Positions 23,324 to 33,086 of a stretch of DNA of 52,334 nt are shown piece by piece. Origin of the DNA: CAYMNU01 sp964391885 (GTDB taxonomy: Archaea; Altiarchaeota; Altiarchaeia; JAFGQM01); the NCBI GenBank assembly GCA_964391885.1, contig CAYMNU010000082.1, positions 1 to 52,334 on the forward strand. Direction: 5' to 3'. The notes under the pieces are model-generated. The model worked only from the letters and a program-made list of their open reading frames with translations. It was not told where the DNA came from and ran no database searches. How positions within the stretch are numbered: the first letter of the stretch is position 1; every line of letters begins with the position of its first letter. The position numbers were made by a program, and so were the translations under genes.

Positions 23324-25215
23324 CCTTTGAAAAAAGTCTTTAGATACATGTCCGGCTTCTCGGTAACTATGAATTTCATATCTTCCGGGAAGCACCTGCG
23401 GTAGCGCGGCTGTTTGAACCGGTCATCCATGAGGATTATGGCGCCCCTGTCTTTTTCGCTTCTTATACAGCGCCCCGCAGCCTGCAAGGACCTGTTGATG
23501 GCAGGGTATATGTAGCCATAGTCCCAGCCCTTGTTGAATTTTGCATCATAATAATTTATCAGAGCCCCAGTCTCAAGGCTCGGCTTTTCAAGAGGGAGGC
23601 CCACTACAACCACACAATCCAGCATCTTGCCAGGGAAATCCATCCCTTCGCTGAAGCCGCCTGCCTGCACTGCAAAAAGGGCCGCGCCCCCGTTTTCTGA
23701 AAGTCCCCTCAGCTTTTCGTAAAGGGCATGCCTCTCTGCCTTGCCCATGTCGCGCCTTTCTAAAAGGGGCTCTTTGGATGAAAAGGATACCCTTTTGGAT
23801 ATTGTCTCCATTATACCGTATGAGGGGAAGAATACGGCCACATTTCCTGGGACTGAATCCAGTATACCCGCTATTGCAAGCGCCATCTTATTCCACATGT
23901 GCTCGCTCCTGAGAGTATATTTGGTGGTTATGCCGTGAGTCAAGAGAACCAGGCGATTCTCGGGTGGAAAAGGATTTGGGTACTGCCTGCTTATGGCATT
24001 TTCAAGCCCGAGGACATTTTCATACATTTGAGGGGGGACCAATGTGCCGGACATTAATATTGATGCGTGGGACCTGGATAAGACTTCAGAGCAATATAGC
24101 GCAGGGTCTAGGCATTTAATAGAGAGCTGCAGCCTTTTTCCGGACTGGGACAAGTATGTGTTCAGTATCCTCGCATAGGCTGACTCATCCCTTTCCTGGT
24201 CCAGCCAATCCCTGATGAAAGAAGATACGGAACTGCAATAGCTCCTGTAACGATTGGGGAGCTGCAGTATCTTCTCGGCGCAGGTTTCAAGGTCTTCTAC
24301 AAATGCGCTGGCAGGCATTCTCAACTCAGAGTCGAGAGTATCCAACAAGTCTTGCTTTCCTACAAACGCTTCGTCGCCCTTAAGCCGTTTTCCAAGGCCC
24401 AGCAAAATAGAATTAAGCCCCCTGAGATCAGTCTCTAGGTTTTTCTCCCGAAGGGCCTGGGCCTCTTTTATAGAATTGTCCAGGGTATATTCGCTCAGGC
24501 TCGAGCTCATCAGCCTGCGCACCCGTTCCGGAAGGTTGTGGGCTTCATCCACAATAACTATAAGGTCTTCCATTGCCTTTCCGGTTTTATTCAACAGAAC
24601 TTGGCGGACGTGAGGATGGAAAAGGTGGTAATAGTCCCCGATTATGACATTCGCCTTAGCTGCCAGCAAGGTGCTGAGCTCATATGCACAGAGCTCCCTG
24701 TCTTTGCATTCCCTGAAAAGCTCTTCTGCGTGGAGCGGGCCCTTTTTTTCAATCCGGGACATCAGCTTTTTTGCCTCTCGGGAAATCTCTTTGGACTTGG
24801 GTTCCACTACATTGTTGCAGAACCTGCAGCTCTCATTGCTGCGGTGAGATTGGCAAAAGTAGGTGAATTCAGAATGGTTAAGGCCTGAGGCAAGCTCGAA
24901 GAGACAGGTCCACTGCTTTCCTATTATATCGACGGCGCTTATATTTTTGACATGGCGCTCCCCGATTTTTTTTAATGTTTCGATTGCAAGGCGGTGCTGG
25001 CTGTGCTTTGGCGTGAGGAAGAATACGGTTTTACTGTTCTCGAGGGCATATGAGACCGCGGGCGCAAGCGAGGCTGCAGTCTTGCCAATCCCAGTGGGTG
25101 CACTTGCCAAAAGGGACCTGCCCTCGCTTATGGCCTTCACCGCGTCTTCAAGCATGTCCTTCTGCTGGTCGCGTATATGCGGGAAGGGGAACAAACTCTT
25201 TTCTAGAATATCCAT
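23320..25215 (-). CDS. XPD/Rad3-family DNA helicase
   Basis: A 631-residue superfamily 2 helicase of the XPD/DinG/Rad3 group. Walker A is ASAPTGIGKT (37-46) and motif II is VDEAHN (222-227). Between them lie cysteines C104, C121, C130, C133, C170 and C176, which suits a 4Fe-4S domain. Motif VI appears as QAAGRCIRSEKDRG near the C-terminus. Archaeal XPD unwinds DNA 5' to 3' and acts in repair. The gene overlaps the upstream DUF2070 gene by 13 bases. Confidence 0.93.
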   Translation of the reverse strand: MDILEKSLFPFPHIRDQQKDMLEDAVKAISEGRSLLASAPTGIGKTAASLAPAVSYALENSKTVFFLTPKHSQHRLAIETLKKIGERHVKNISAVDIIGKQWTCLFELASGLNHSEFTYFCQSHRSNESCRFCNNVVEPKSKEISREAKKLMSRIEKKGPLHAEELFRECKDRELCAYELSTLLAAKANVIIGDYYHLFHPHVRQVLLNKTGKAMEDLIVIVDEAHNLPERVRRLMSSSLSEYTLDNSIKEAQALREKNLETDLRGLNSILLGLGKRLKGDEAFVGKQDLLDTLDSELRMPASAFVEDLETCAEKILQLPNRYRSYCSSVSSFIRDWLDQERDESAYARILNTYLSQSGKRLQLSIKCLDPALYCSEVLSRSHASILMSGTLVPPQMYENVLGLENAISRQYPNPFPPENRLVLLTHGITTKYTLRSEHMWNKMALAIAGILDSVPGNVAVFFPSYGIMETISKRVSFSSKEPLLERRDMGKAERHALYEKLRGLSENGGAALFAVQAGGFSEGMDFPGKMLDCVVVVGLPLEKPSLETGALINYYDAKFNKGWDYGYIYPAINRSLQAAGRCIRSEKDRGAIILMDDRFKQPRYRRCFPEDMKFIVTEKPDMYLKTFFKG

Positions 25216-26849
25216 AGAAGTATCGTAAGGAAGATAAACATCAGGAGGAAGAGGACAGGTATGACACGGCTTAGTATTCTTACCATAGTCGCGAGCTCGT
25301 AATAGGCCTCGCCGAAAACACGGACGCCGCTAAGGAGGGACTCGCCGTAGTAGAACTTGGCCTCTTTTAGGTCTGAGATTGCTTCTGAGATTACCTGGCG
25401 TATGGCTGAAGGGGGCGTATCTGGTCTGTTTATGAGTGCCTTGAGTGGGAGCGAATGCGTATCCGTAGAAAAAGATATTACGCGATTGATGCCAAGCAGC
25501 TTGGCCTCTTTTTGGATGGCGTTTTGTTCCGCATCAGTGAGGCCGTTTGTATCCTCGATAAAATAAAGCGTCTTCTCACGCGCTTCGATTATCAAGGCAA
25601 AAAGGCTATAGTCGCCGTATTTGAGAATCGATGTCCCGATTTTAGCCTTCCTGAGCCGATCTTTAGAAAGGCGGTCGACAAGTTTTGATACGAGCCTGTC
25701 CAGGGCATATGCGTCCTTGCTGAAGGGCTGGACGTTGCTGCAGGTCTTCATGGGCGGGTTTGGATGGGAATCGATTATCATGATCTTTTTGCCCTTGTGT
25801 TTATTTCGTATTATCTCGATTGCCGCGGGGTCGTAGTCGTCGATGTGGTCGCATGAAAGGGAGATTAAGTAAAGGTCGTTGAGCCTTTGGCCCGTTGCCT
25901 TCATATCGCCCTCGCGGGTGTCAATGACCTGTGAGGCCATCAATAGCTGATATTTCCCTTCTGATATAGATTCAACAACCCGGGATTCCATTTTGCCTGC
26001 GGGATTGTATTCGTGGTTGGTGGGCATGTGGAAGAAATATGAATTCCCATAAGAATCATTCAGCTTTTCTATGCATCTGGAACTCAGATCACCGCCGCCC
26101 ACGCTCCTTATTGGGCCCGAGTGCAGCCAGGGGCCAATCAAAACATTCTTTTGATCCCCGGATTTGAACATCATATATTGCACCGGGACATCGATTTCAT
26201 CGCCAATGTCAAGCGACACGTCCTCGCCGCGTATACCTTTAAGGAACTTGCTCAGCTCAGCCATGCCTGACATGCCCACAAAAACCAGGGAGAATATATG
26301 CTCGTTGAAAAGGATTATCAGTGTCGAGACTGCAAGAGAGGCTAAAAGCAGGGAAGCATGTATTAGATCAAGCGAGAATGCTTCCAAGGACCAGGCAAGG
26401 AAGAGCCAGACGAGTGCAGGCTGAAGGAATGACAAGGAGATGCTGCGTGCACCTATTCTCAACGCGCCCAGTCCGTTAAGTGAGACCATCCATACAGTAT
26501 ATGAAAAAGCAGTCCAGAGAATCAGGGAGTCTAAAAAGCTTATCCTCGTAGAAAGCCTGAGCAAGGCAAGTACCGCTATAAACGCTATCTGGCTTATGAG
26601 TATTATCAGGTAGGACCATTTGGCTTTGAACTCAGGGGTGCCTTTATCTATAAGGGTGCCAGAACCCAGGTTGAGCAGTGTGAATAGCGCAGCAAAGAGT
26701 ATAGGGTTTATGGCGAGCCTCGGCTCGAGTATTGACTCGGAGGCCAATGCCAGAAGTGCGCCCGTAAGCAGTATAATAACCACTATCCCGAATATACCCG
26801 GGCCCTTGGCGCCAACAAATGAGAACTTCTTGAAATCCCTGGCATCCAT
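25203..26849 (-). CDS. DUF2070 archaeal membrane protein
   Basis: A 548-residue protein matching the archaeal DUF2070 family: about seven hydrophobic helices in the first ~190 residues, a large soluble domain (~200-510) with IGPWLHSGPIRSVGGGDLSS, DSHPNPP and SFSTDTHSLP-like His/Asp motifs, and a final TM helix. The HSGP, DSHP and TDTH motifs could bind metal, so a hydrolase activity facing one side of the membrane is possible. Function is unknown. It is transcribed with the XPD helicase. Confidence 0.9.
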   Translation of the reverse strand: MDARDFKKFSFVGAKGPGIFGIVVIILLTGALLALASESILEPRLAINPILFAALFTLLNLGSGTLIDKGTPEFKAKWSYLIILISQIAFIAVLALLRLSTRISFLDSLILWTAFSYTVWMVSLNGLGALRIGARSISLSFLQPALVWLFLAWSLEAFSLDLIHASLLLASLAVSTLIILFNEHIFSLVFVGMSGMAELSKFLKGIRGEDVSLDIGDEIDVPVQYMMFKSGDQKNVLIGPWLHSGPIRSVGGGDLSSRCIEKLNDSYGNSYFFHMPTNHEYNPAGKMESRVVESISEGKYQLLMASQVIDTREGDMKATGQRLNDLYLISLSCDHIDDYDPAAIEIIRNKHKGKKIMIIDSHPNPPMKTCSNVQPFSKDAYALDRLVSKLVDRLSKDRLRKAKIGTSILKYGDYSLFALIIEAREKTLYFIEDTNGLTDAEQNAIQKEAKLLGINRVISFSTDTHSLPLKALINRPDTPPSAIRQVISEAISDLKEAKFYYGESLLSGVRVFGEAYYELATMVRILSRVIPVLFLLMFIFLTILLWIF

Positions 26850-26917
26850 GCGCTAGTTTTGACGAAGATGGGATTTAAATGTGTGTTAGGGAAGAATAAT
26901 TAAGGAGGGTGGCTTAT

Positions 26918-27631
26918 TCAACGGGGACGCCTTTTCTTTTTGTTGAAGTCATGAGGTTCATGGGGCTCGTTCTCACGCATTTGCCTGGCGCGACTTTCCG
27001 AAGCAATTCTACCATACCTCCAGTTTTCGGAACCCCTACCATAAAAGGTTTCTCTACCCCTACGTATATCTCGAGAGGGAAGCTTATAAAGATCCCGAAG
27101 CATGGCTTCTGCGGCTTCCGGATTTCTGCGAGAAAGATTAGAAGTCCTGTTTAGTATATCCACGATTCGCTGAGACCTTGCAGTGCCTGCATTTTGGTGT
27201 ACCCACCGGCTGGATTCTAATTCAGCCAACTGGCCGGGACGTCTGGACAGAGTATCGACGACTGCAAATGCATTGTAGTTGGTGCCGGCTATCTCTCTTA
27301 TGGGTTCCCAGTGCTTGAGTACTGTAGGGCCAAGACGCCTAAGGCGCGGATGGCTCTCAAATGCCATGCGATCGTATCTGTGAAAATCTCCAGATCGCGC
27401 AGCCTCTACCATTCCAGGCACTCTCGCTTCTGCACGCATTGCTATCCTATGCGGCTGCAGATGTCTGTATAAGCCAACACCGCCCACACCCAATGCGCCT
27501 GCACCAATCAAAGCTCCAGCAACGACTGCGCGGCCTGTCGGCGTTAAAACACCCCTCGGTTTGCGCCTCTTTCCAGATTCCAGTATACCCTTCGGTAAAG
27601 ATGGGGCTTTGGGGGCTTTTCTTGGTTTCAT
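26918..27631 (-). CDS. hypothetical basic membrane-anchored protein
   Basis: A 237-residue protein with a basic N-terminus, one hydrophobic helix (~33-56, glycine/alanine-rich), and a very basic, arginine-rich remainder. No family is recognised. It resembles other small, proline- and arginine-rich proteins in this stretch (for example the one at 28010) in composition only. Confidence 0.6.
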   Translation of the reverse strand: MKPRKAPKAPSLPKGILESGKRRKPRGVLTPTGRAVVAGALIGAGALGVGGVGLYRHLQPHRIAMRAEARVPGMVEAARSGDFHRYDRMAFESHPRLRRLGPTVLKHWEPIREIAGTNYNAFAVVDTLSRRPGQLAELESSRWVHQNAGTARSQRIVDILNRTSNLSRRNPEAAEAMLRDLYKLPSRDIRRGRETFYGRGSENWRYGRIASESRARQMRENEPHEPHDFNKKKRRPR

Positions 27632-27696
27632 GGTTGGGATATACTATAAGCTAAAGGGTTAAAAATCCATTTAGAAGAGAATTAGGGTGCTGATTC

Positions 27697-27728
27697 GGAA
27701 AAAAAAGAAAAAAGGCGGATTATCCGCC
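27697..27728 (-). terminator. hairpin plus T-tract after zinc-ribbon gene
   Basis: On the minus strand, GGCGGAT and ATCCGCC (27714-27720 and 27722-27728) form a seven-pair hairpin that contains the stop codon of the 46-residue gene. A run of T broken by one C follows. It looks like an intrinsic terminator. Confidence 0.55.
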
Positions 27729-27860
27729 TATCTTGTACATGCCGGTTCCGCAATCGGGGCATGTGCCTTTCTTTGCTTTCTTTCCGTTCTTCATGGTGAC
27801 GTCCTCTGCACCGCTCATTTCCTTTTTTGCCTTGCATTTCACACAATAAGCTTCTGTCAT
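27720..27860 (-). CDS. DUF5679-like zinc-ribbon microprotein (46 aa)
   Basis: A 46-residue protein beginning MTEAYCVKCKAKKEM and ending CPDCGTGMYKIGG. The cysteines C6, C9, C34 and C37 form two CxxC knuckles, and the sequence fits the DUF5679 family, found in archaea, bacteria and phages. It likely binds zinc; its partner is unknown. TATA-like TTTATAAATCC lies upstream on the minus strand (~27903-27913). Confidence 0.82.
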   Translation of the reverse strand: MTEAYCVKCKAKKEMSGAEDVTMKNGKKAKKGTCPDCGTGMYKIGG

Positions 27861-28009
27861 TTTGGTTTCTCCATTGCTTTAAAAAGCCTTAATTTAAGGG
27901 TTGGATTTATAAAAACACCGCTCGCTGCGCTCGCGAGCTTTTATGGTATCGTATAGGTTATATTATCATAAAAACACGGATTTGCGGAGATTTCTGCAAA
28001 TCCTGCTTA

Positions 28010-28567
28010 CTATGCCCAGTCACCCAGCCAGATTTTGGCCTCCCGCTTCAGAAAGCTCTCTTTAGGCTTGGCTCTCTGTGTCGCTTGGGCCTGCCTTTGT
28101 GCCTGGCTTCTTTGCGCAGCCATCGCCCGCTCATAGGCCTGCCTTTGGTAGGCTTCCCTTTGGTAGGCTTCCCTCTGATAAGCTTCCTTTTGCGATCGAA
28201 GCTGTCGCATTCCTAAGCTCCCTTCCCTTGCTAGAGGGAGCCCACCATAACCGGGCCTCTCAATACCGGCTTGTGGAAACCTCTTTTGCGGGACGGGAAG
28301 GTATGACCTCGCATATCCGAAAGAAGGCGTAATAGCGGGACTCACAAAGCGAGGGGCCCTGGGATTCGCAATAGATTGCCTGCCAGGGGGTAAGCGCTCT
28401 TGGGGTGCTGCCCTCTTCCCAATCGGCAGGGGAAAGCCAAAAAGCGTGGGCTTCTTCTTGGACTTCTTCTCGCGAGCTTCCTTTATCTGGCGGGGATTCC
28501 TGGGTCGGCCTCTTGCCGAAACTGCAGCCCCCATATATAATGCCCCTCTCATAGCAGGTCCAACCAT
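28010..28567 (-). CDS. hypothetical low-complexity protein with YQREA repeats
   Basis: A 185-residue basic protein without cysteine. It has a short hydrophobic start, a proline-rich middle, and tandem pentapeptides KEAYQ-REAYQ-REAYQ-RQAYE at residues ~127-148 followed by a Gln/Ala/Arg-rich helix. The repeats would form a charged coiled coil or single alpha-helix. No function can be assigned. Confidence 0.55.
   Translation of the reverse strand: MVGPAMRGALYMGAAVSARGRPRNPRQIKEAREKKSKKKPTLFGFPLPIGKRAAPQERLPPGRQSIANPRAPRFVSPAITPSFGYARSYLPVPQKRFPQAGIERPGYGGLPLAREGSLGMRQLRSQKEAYQREAYQREAYQRQAYERAMAAQRSQAQRQAQATQRAKPKESFLKREAKIWLGDWA
28124..28189 (-). repeat. 15-bp tandem repeat coding YQREA
   Basis: Three to four 15-base units (core GGTAGGCTTCCCT on the plus strand) inside the 185-residue gene. 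The units are nearly identical at the DNA level, so the expansion looks recent. Confidence 0.75.
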
Positions 28568-28591
28568 TGGCTATCGCTAAGTCTTGAGAAA

Positions 28592-28634
28592 CAAGGAAGA
28601 AAAAGCAAAGAAAAAAAGAAAAAAAAGGAAAAGC
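28592..28634 (-). terminator. T-rich terminator after ppdK
   Basis: Read on the minus strand, a long pyrimidine stretch of T runs broken by single C or G begins about nine bases after the ppdK stop. It is the likely transcript end. Confidence 0.5.
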
Positions 28635-28642
28635 AGGTGTCC

Positions 28643-31258
28643 CTACTTGTTCCTGATTGCGGCCTGTGCAGCGGAGAGCCTTGCTATAGGCACCCTGAAA
28701 GGCGAGCAGGACACGTAGTTGAGCCCTACCCTATGGCAGAAGTCCACAGAGCTCGGGTCGCCCCCCTGCTCACCGCAGATGCCCACCTTTAGGTCCTTGC
28801 GGGTAGCCCTGCCGCGCTCTACTGCTATTTTAATAAGCTCGCCAACGCCCTCCTGGTCCACAGCAGCGAAGGGATCCACTTCTAGAATCCCATTCTCCTT
28901 ATAGGCCCCCAAGAACTTGCCGGAGTCGTCCCTTGAGAATCCAAAGGTCGTCTGCGTCAGGTCGTTCGTGCCAAACGAGAAGAACTCGGCGCTCTCTGCT
29001 ATCTTGTCTGCAGTGAGAGCAGCCCTTGGCAGCTCTATCATAGTGCCTATCTTTATCGGTATGTCAGCCTTCTTCTCAGCCAGCACCTCTTTCGCAGTCT
29101 TTTCCACGACGCACCTCATGATCTCCATCTCCTTTGCCGCAGCAACGACAGGTATCATTACCTCGGGATCTACGTCAATGCCTTTCTTTTTGACATTTGC
29201 CGCAGCCTCGAATATCGCACGAGTCTGCATTTCTGCAATCTCGGGGTACACTATGGCAAGCCTGCAGCCCCTGAAACCAAGCATCGGGTTTATCTCATGG
29301 AGGCTATTAACTTTTTCCTCTACGAGAGCAACTGTCGTGTTCATCTGCTCGGCAACCTCCTTCATACCCTCTTTTGTCTGAGGCATAAACTCGTGGAGAG
29401 GGGGGTCCAATAGCCTTATAGTCACAGGCAGGCCTTTCATAATCTGGAAAAGCTCTTCGAAATCACCCCTCTGGTGCGGCAGGAGCTTTGCGAGAGCTTT
29501 CCTGCGCCCCTCTTCTGTATCTGAGAGGATCATCTCCCTGACTGCTACAATCCTGTCGCCCTCGAAGAACATGTGCTCGGTCCTGGCTAGCCCGATTCCC
29601 TCTGCGCCAAACCCTATTGCAACCTTGGTGTCGCGGGGAGTCTCGGCATTTGTCCTGACACCCAGCTTTCTCACTTCGTCGGCCCACTGCATAAGGGTTC
29701 CAAACTCGCCCTTCATCTCTGGGTCGATTACCGGAGCCTTTCCAAGGATTATCTCCCCAGTAGAGCCGTTAAGGGAGATATAATCGCCTTCCCTTACTAC
29801 GGTATCGCCCACCTTGAGCTCTTTGGTCTTATGGCTTATCCTAAGGGCTTCTGCACCGGCTACGCAGCACTTGCCCATGCCCCTGGCGACAACGGCAGCA
29901 TGCGATGTCATACCTCCTTTGGCAGTTAGTATTCCCTGCGCCACAGCCATGCCGTGTATGTCCTCAGGAGAAGTCTCGTTCCTGACCAGGATTACTTTCT
30001 CGCCTTTATCGTTGACCCATTCCTCGGCGTCGTTGGCTGTGAAGACAGCCTTTCCTACCGCGGCACCGGGGGATGCGGGAAGGCCTTTTGCAATTATGTT
30101 CATCTCGGCCTTGGTGTCTATCTGCTTGTGCAGAAGCTGATTTAGGGAATTCGGCTCGACCCTTAGCAGGGCGGTTTCCTTGTCAATCATCCCTTCTTCC
30201 ACCATCTCGACTGCAATTCTCACAGCAGCATGGGCAGTCCTCTTGCCATTCCTTGTCTGGAGTATGTAAAGCTTGCCCTCCTGTATGGTGAACTCCATGT
30301 CCTGCATGTCCTTGTAATGCTGCTCCATCTTGGACATAAAGCCTACCAACTCTTTATATATCTCGGGCATCTCCTCTTTCATGTCGTCCATGTGCTTCGG
30401 AGTCCTGATTCCGGCGACGACGTCTTCACCCTGTGCGTTTACAAGGTACTCGCCATAGAAGACTTTTTCTCCGGTCGACGGGTCCCTTGTGAAGCACACG
30501 CCTGTTGCAGAGCTGTCGCCCATGTTTCCGAACACCATGGTCTGGACATTGACTGCCGTACCTATGAGGCCGACAATTTCATGAATAGACCTGTATTTGA
30601 TGGCACGGGGATTGTTCCATGAGCCGAAGACAGCGTCCACAGACATCTGCAGCTGCTTCATTGGGTCTTCCGGGAAGCTCTCATTCGTATCCCTCTTTAT
30701 TATCGCCTTGTATTGTTTGATTAGTTCCCTGAGGTCTGCCGCATCGAGGTCAGTGTCCAACTTTACGCCTTTTGCCTCTTTGAGTGCGTGGAGCGCCTCC
30801 TCGAAGTGGTCGTGCTCGACACCCATGACAACATCACCGAACATCTGTATGAATCGCCTGTAGGAGTCCATGGAAAACCTTTCGTTGCCGGTAAGCTCTG
30901 CAAGCCCCTCTGCGACCTTGTCGTTAAGGCCAAGGTTGAGGACCGTGTCCATCATGCCAGGCATTGAGACAGCAGCCCCAGAGCGCACTGAAACGAGAAG
31001 GGGGTTCTTCGGGTCACCCATCTTCTTGCCCATCTTTGCTTCCAGTTTTTCAACTGCCTTTTTTATATCTTCATTGAAGCCTTCCGGGTATTTCTTTCCG
31101 TTCTTGTAGTAGAAGTCGCAGACCTCGGTAGTGATCGTGAATCCCGGAGGTACGGGGACTCCTAAATTCGTCATCTCAGCCAGGTTGGCGCCTTTGCCAC
31201 CCAGCAGCTCTTTCATTCCTTTATTTCCTTCTTCGAAGGAGTATATGTACTTATTCAT
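28643..31258 (-). CDS. ppdK: pyruvate, phosphate dikinase
   Basis: An 871-residue PPDK of normal length. The N-terminal ATP-grasp begins YSFEEGNKGMKELLGGKGANLAEM. The central phosphohistidine domain has GGMTSHAAVVARGMG with the catalytic His at ~450. The C-terminal PEP/pyruvate barrel ends in GICGEQGGDPSSVDFCHRVGLNYVSCSPFRVPIARL. It interconverts pyruvate, ATP and phosphate with PEP, AMP and pyrophosphate, and can run in either glycolytic or gluconeogenic direction. This is the one clear central-carbon enzyme in the window. A TATA-like TTTTTAAGC lies ~95 bases upstream on the minus strand. Confidence 0.97.
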   Translation of the reverse strand: MNKYIYSFEEGNKGMKELLGGKGANLAEMTNLGVPVPPGFTITTEVCDFYYKNGKKYPEGFNEDIKKAVEKLEAKMGKKMGDPKNPLLVSVRSGAAVSMPGMMDTVLNLGLNDKVAEGLAELTGNERFSMDSYRRFIQMFGDVVMGVEHDHFEEALHALKEAKGVKLDTDLDAADLRELIKQYKAIIKRDTNESFPEDPMKQLQMSVDAVFGSWNNPRAIKYRSIHEIVGLIGTAVNVQTMVFGNMGDSSATGVCFTRDPSTGEKVFYGEYLVNAQGEDVVAGIRTPKHMDDMKEEMPEIYKELVGFMSKMEQHYKDMQDMEFTIQEGKLYILQTRNGKRTAHAAVRIAVEMVEEGMIDKETALLRVEPNSLNQLLHKQIDTKAEMNIIAKGLPASPGAAVGKAVFTANDAEEWVNDKGEKVILVRNETSPEDIHGMAVAQGILTAKGGMTSHAAVVARGMGKCCVAGAEALRISHKTKELKVGDTVVREGDYISLNGSTGEIILGKAPVIDPEMKGEFGTLMQWADEVRKLGVRTNAETPRDTKVAIGFGAEGIGLARTEHMFFEGDRIVAVREMILSDTEEGRRKALAKLLPHQRGDFEELFQIMKGLPVTIRLLDPPLHEFMPQTKEGMKEVAEQMNTTVALVEEKVNSLHEINPMLGFRGCRLAIVYPEIAEMQTRAIFEAAANVKKKGIDVDPEVMIPVVAAAKEMEIMRCVVEKTAKEVLAEKKADIPIKIGTMIELPRAALTADKIAESAEFFSFGTNDLTQTTFGFSRDDSGKFLGAYKENGILEVDPFAAVDQEGVGELIKIAVERGRATRKDLKVGICGEQGGDPSSVDFCHRVGLNYVSCSPFRVPIARLSAAQAAIRNK

Positions 31259-31371
31259 TTTTACCTATTCTACAATCTTTCGATTAGCTTGTTTAGTATG
31301 ACTCGTTGATTCTGAGCACCCCTCGCGCTCTGGGGCTCTATTTAGAACAAAACAGCTTAAAAACATTAGCT

Positions 31372-31830
31372 TTAATATGGCCTTGGATTGCTGGCGAGCC
31401 ACTCAGAGAAAAGGCTCTTGCAGTCGCCTGCTCGTATACTTTTTTTTATCCGGATTCCGCTGCCGCCGAGTTTCTTCATTTCTTCATTGGAAACTGGCAG
31501 CTCGTTGAATCCCGCCCGTCTCGCGTCGGATATCGATGCGCCGTATACTATCTCACCTATCCTGGCCCAGTGAATTGCAGAGAAGCACATGGGGCAAGGC
31601 TCGGTCGTGGAATATATCGTGCAGCCTGAAAGGTCGATAGTCCCAAGGCTTTTGCAGGCCTGCCTTATGGCATTAATCTCTGCATGGGCCGTGGGGTCAC
31701 TGTCTTTCCAGACTGTGTTGTGGGCGCATGCAATGACCTCATCGCCTTTGGCTATGCAAGCCCCGAAGGGGGTCTGGCCCTTCTTTATGCCTTCGCGCGT
31801 CTTATCTATGGCTTTTTGCATAAAGTCCAT
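31372..31830 (-). CDS. nucleoside/cytidine-type deaminase
   Basis: The open frame extends to 32178, but homology begins at MDFMQKAIDKTREG, so I place the start at ATG 31830 (153 residues). The zinc site is TAHAEINAI (His-Ala-Glu) plus TTEPCPMCFSAIHWA, the HAE...PCxxC signature of the cytidine-deaminase fold. The gap between the motifs and the WARIGEIVYGASISDARRAGF segment are like guanine deaminase or tRNA adenosine deaminase. Substrate is undetermined. Confidence 0.88.
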   Translation of the reverse strand: MDFMQKAIDKTREGIKKGQTPFGACIAKGDEVIACAHNTVWKDSDPTAHAEINAIRQACKSLGTIDLSGCTIYSTTEPCPMCFSAIHWARIGEIVYGASISDARRAGFNELPVSNEEMKKLGGSGIRIKKSIRAGDCKSLFSEWLASNPRPY

Positions 31831-31921
31831 GACGAAATTGAAGAATCCAGGATAAAAAGAAAGGGGATGAAATAAGCTATCAACTTTTAATCTAATGCCC
31901 CGTAATAATATCGGTTTAAAA

Positions 31922-33028
31922 ATGAAATATCTCGCCTTGTTGTGCGTGGTTGCACTGGCAATGGGTGCTTCGGCAGAGTACTCTTTTGACATTATAAGCT
32001 CTGGGACAGACAATGTAATATTTGAGTACGCATGCAGCAGAAACAGCGACTGTATGTCCCCGGGAGAAGAATTCTGCGGCAAGGGGAATGTTAAAACGGT
32101 ATTATGCAGGTCTTTTGAAGGCAGGTGCGAGGTTAGTTGTGATCCCTTGCAGCGCCGAGATGCAGAAGAAAAAGGCATTTATGACGCTAACATAATAATC
32201 ACGCCTAGCCAGCCAAGCGAGCGGCGAGAGGGAAGGGAAATCAGCGTTCTGGTAAAGGACACTAGAGACGACCCTTTTATGAACTGGGGTGTCGATGTCT
32301 ATTGCGGCGGCCGCTGGGATACCGAGGTAGTCGAAGGCTCCACATACAGGGGGCAATTGGTAATAAGGGGTTTTATGGAGAGCTTCTATGTAGACGGCGA
32401 GCTGGAAGAAAGCCTCTACACGGACAGGCAGGGTAAAACCTCATTCACGCCCGATAAGCCGGGATTTTATGTAATATATTCAGCTGACAAGTACCTGAGC
32501 TTTTATGTCGCAGACGAGAGCGGCGAGATAATGGAATGTGGAAACGGGATTTGCGAGAGAAATTTAGGCGAGGATGAAAAGGTTTGCCCGGAGGATTGTG
32601 CAGCTACTGGGCCGGCCATAACAGCACCTGAGACTGGCGACACTACGGATACTGGCGAAACGCCCGAGCCTGTAGATCCTGAGCCTGTCGTCCAGGTACC
32701 TGAGTCTACGCAGCCCTCAGAATCTGGCGTCGGACCTGTTGCCCAGGGGGTACAAACCCCGCAAGAGGACAACCGCATGCTGCTGTTGATAATAATTATA
32801 ATAGCTACTGGAGCAGTGGTGGCAGTCCTGCTCATTGTTTACATGAAGAAGGGCAAGGGCCCGAAAGGTTCGGCAGTTGCGGCAGCGCAGGCTGCCCCCC
32901 TTGCGCAGACCCAAGCAAGTGCACCCAGCCAAGCGGCAACCCCGGTAGAGATAACATGCCCCAAATGCGGCGCCAAAAACCCAGGCGGCAGCACCTTCTG
33001 CATCAAATGCGGCGAGAGGCTGAAATAG
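31922..33028 (+). CDS. type I membrane protein with cytoplasmic zinc ribbon
   Basis: The frame opens at 31895, but ATG at 31922 gives a proper signal peptide (MKYLALLCVVALAMGASA), so the protein is ~368 residues. The outside part has cysteines in pairs, a beta domain, then CGNGICERNLGEDEKVCPEDC, the motif of the two surface proteins, and a PEPVDPEP linker. A TM helix (~286-308) leads to a cytoplasmic tail that ends in a zinc ribbon, CPKCGAKN..FCIKCGERLK. It could transmit a signal across the membrane; that is inference. Confidence 0.8.
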   Translation: MKYLALLCVVALAMGASAEYSFDIISSGTDNVIFEYACSRNSDCMSPGEEFCGKGNVKTVLCRSFEGRCEVSCDPLQRRDAEEKGIYDANIIITPSQPSERREGREISVLVKDTRDDPFMNWGVDVYCGGRWDTEVVEGSTYRGQLVIRGFMESFYVDGELEESLYTDRQGKTSFTPDKPGFYVIYSADKYLSFYVADESGEIMECGNGICERNLGEDEKVCPEDCAATGPAITAPETGDTTDTGETPEPVDPEPVVQVPESTQPSESGVGPVAQGVQTPQEDNRMLLLIIIIIATGAVVAVLLIVYMKKGKGPKGSAVAAAQAAPLAQTQASAPSQAATPVEITCPKCGAKNPGGSTFCIKCGERLK

Positions 33029-33086
33029 TCCTTGCCTTTTTTATGTTTTATTTTTCTATTTTTAAAGGAGCTGCGATAAGATTACC

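Noticed and set aside
31831..32178. N-terminal extension of the deaminase
   Set aside because: The first 116 residues have no family similarity, overlap the upstream gene on the other strand, and the family start is at 31830.
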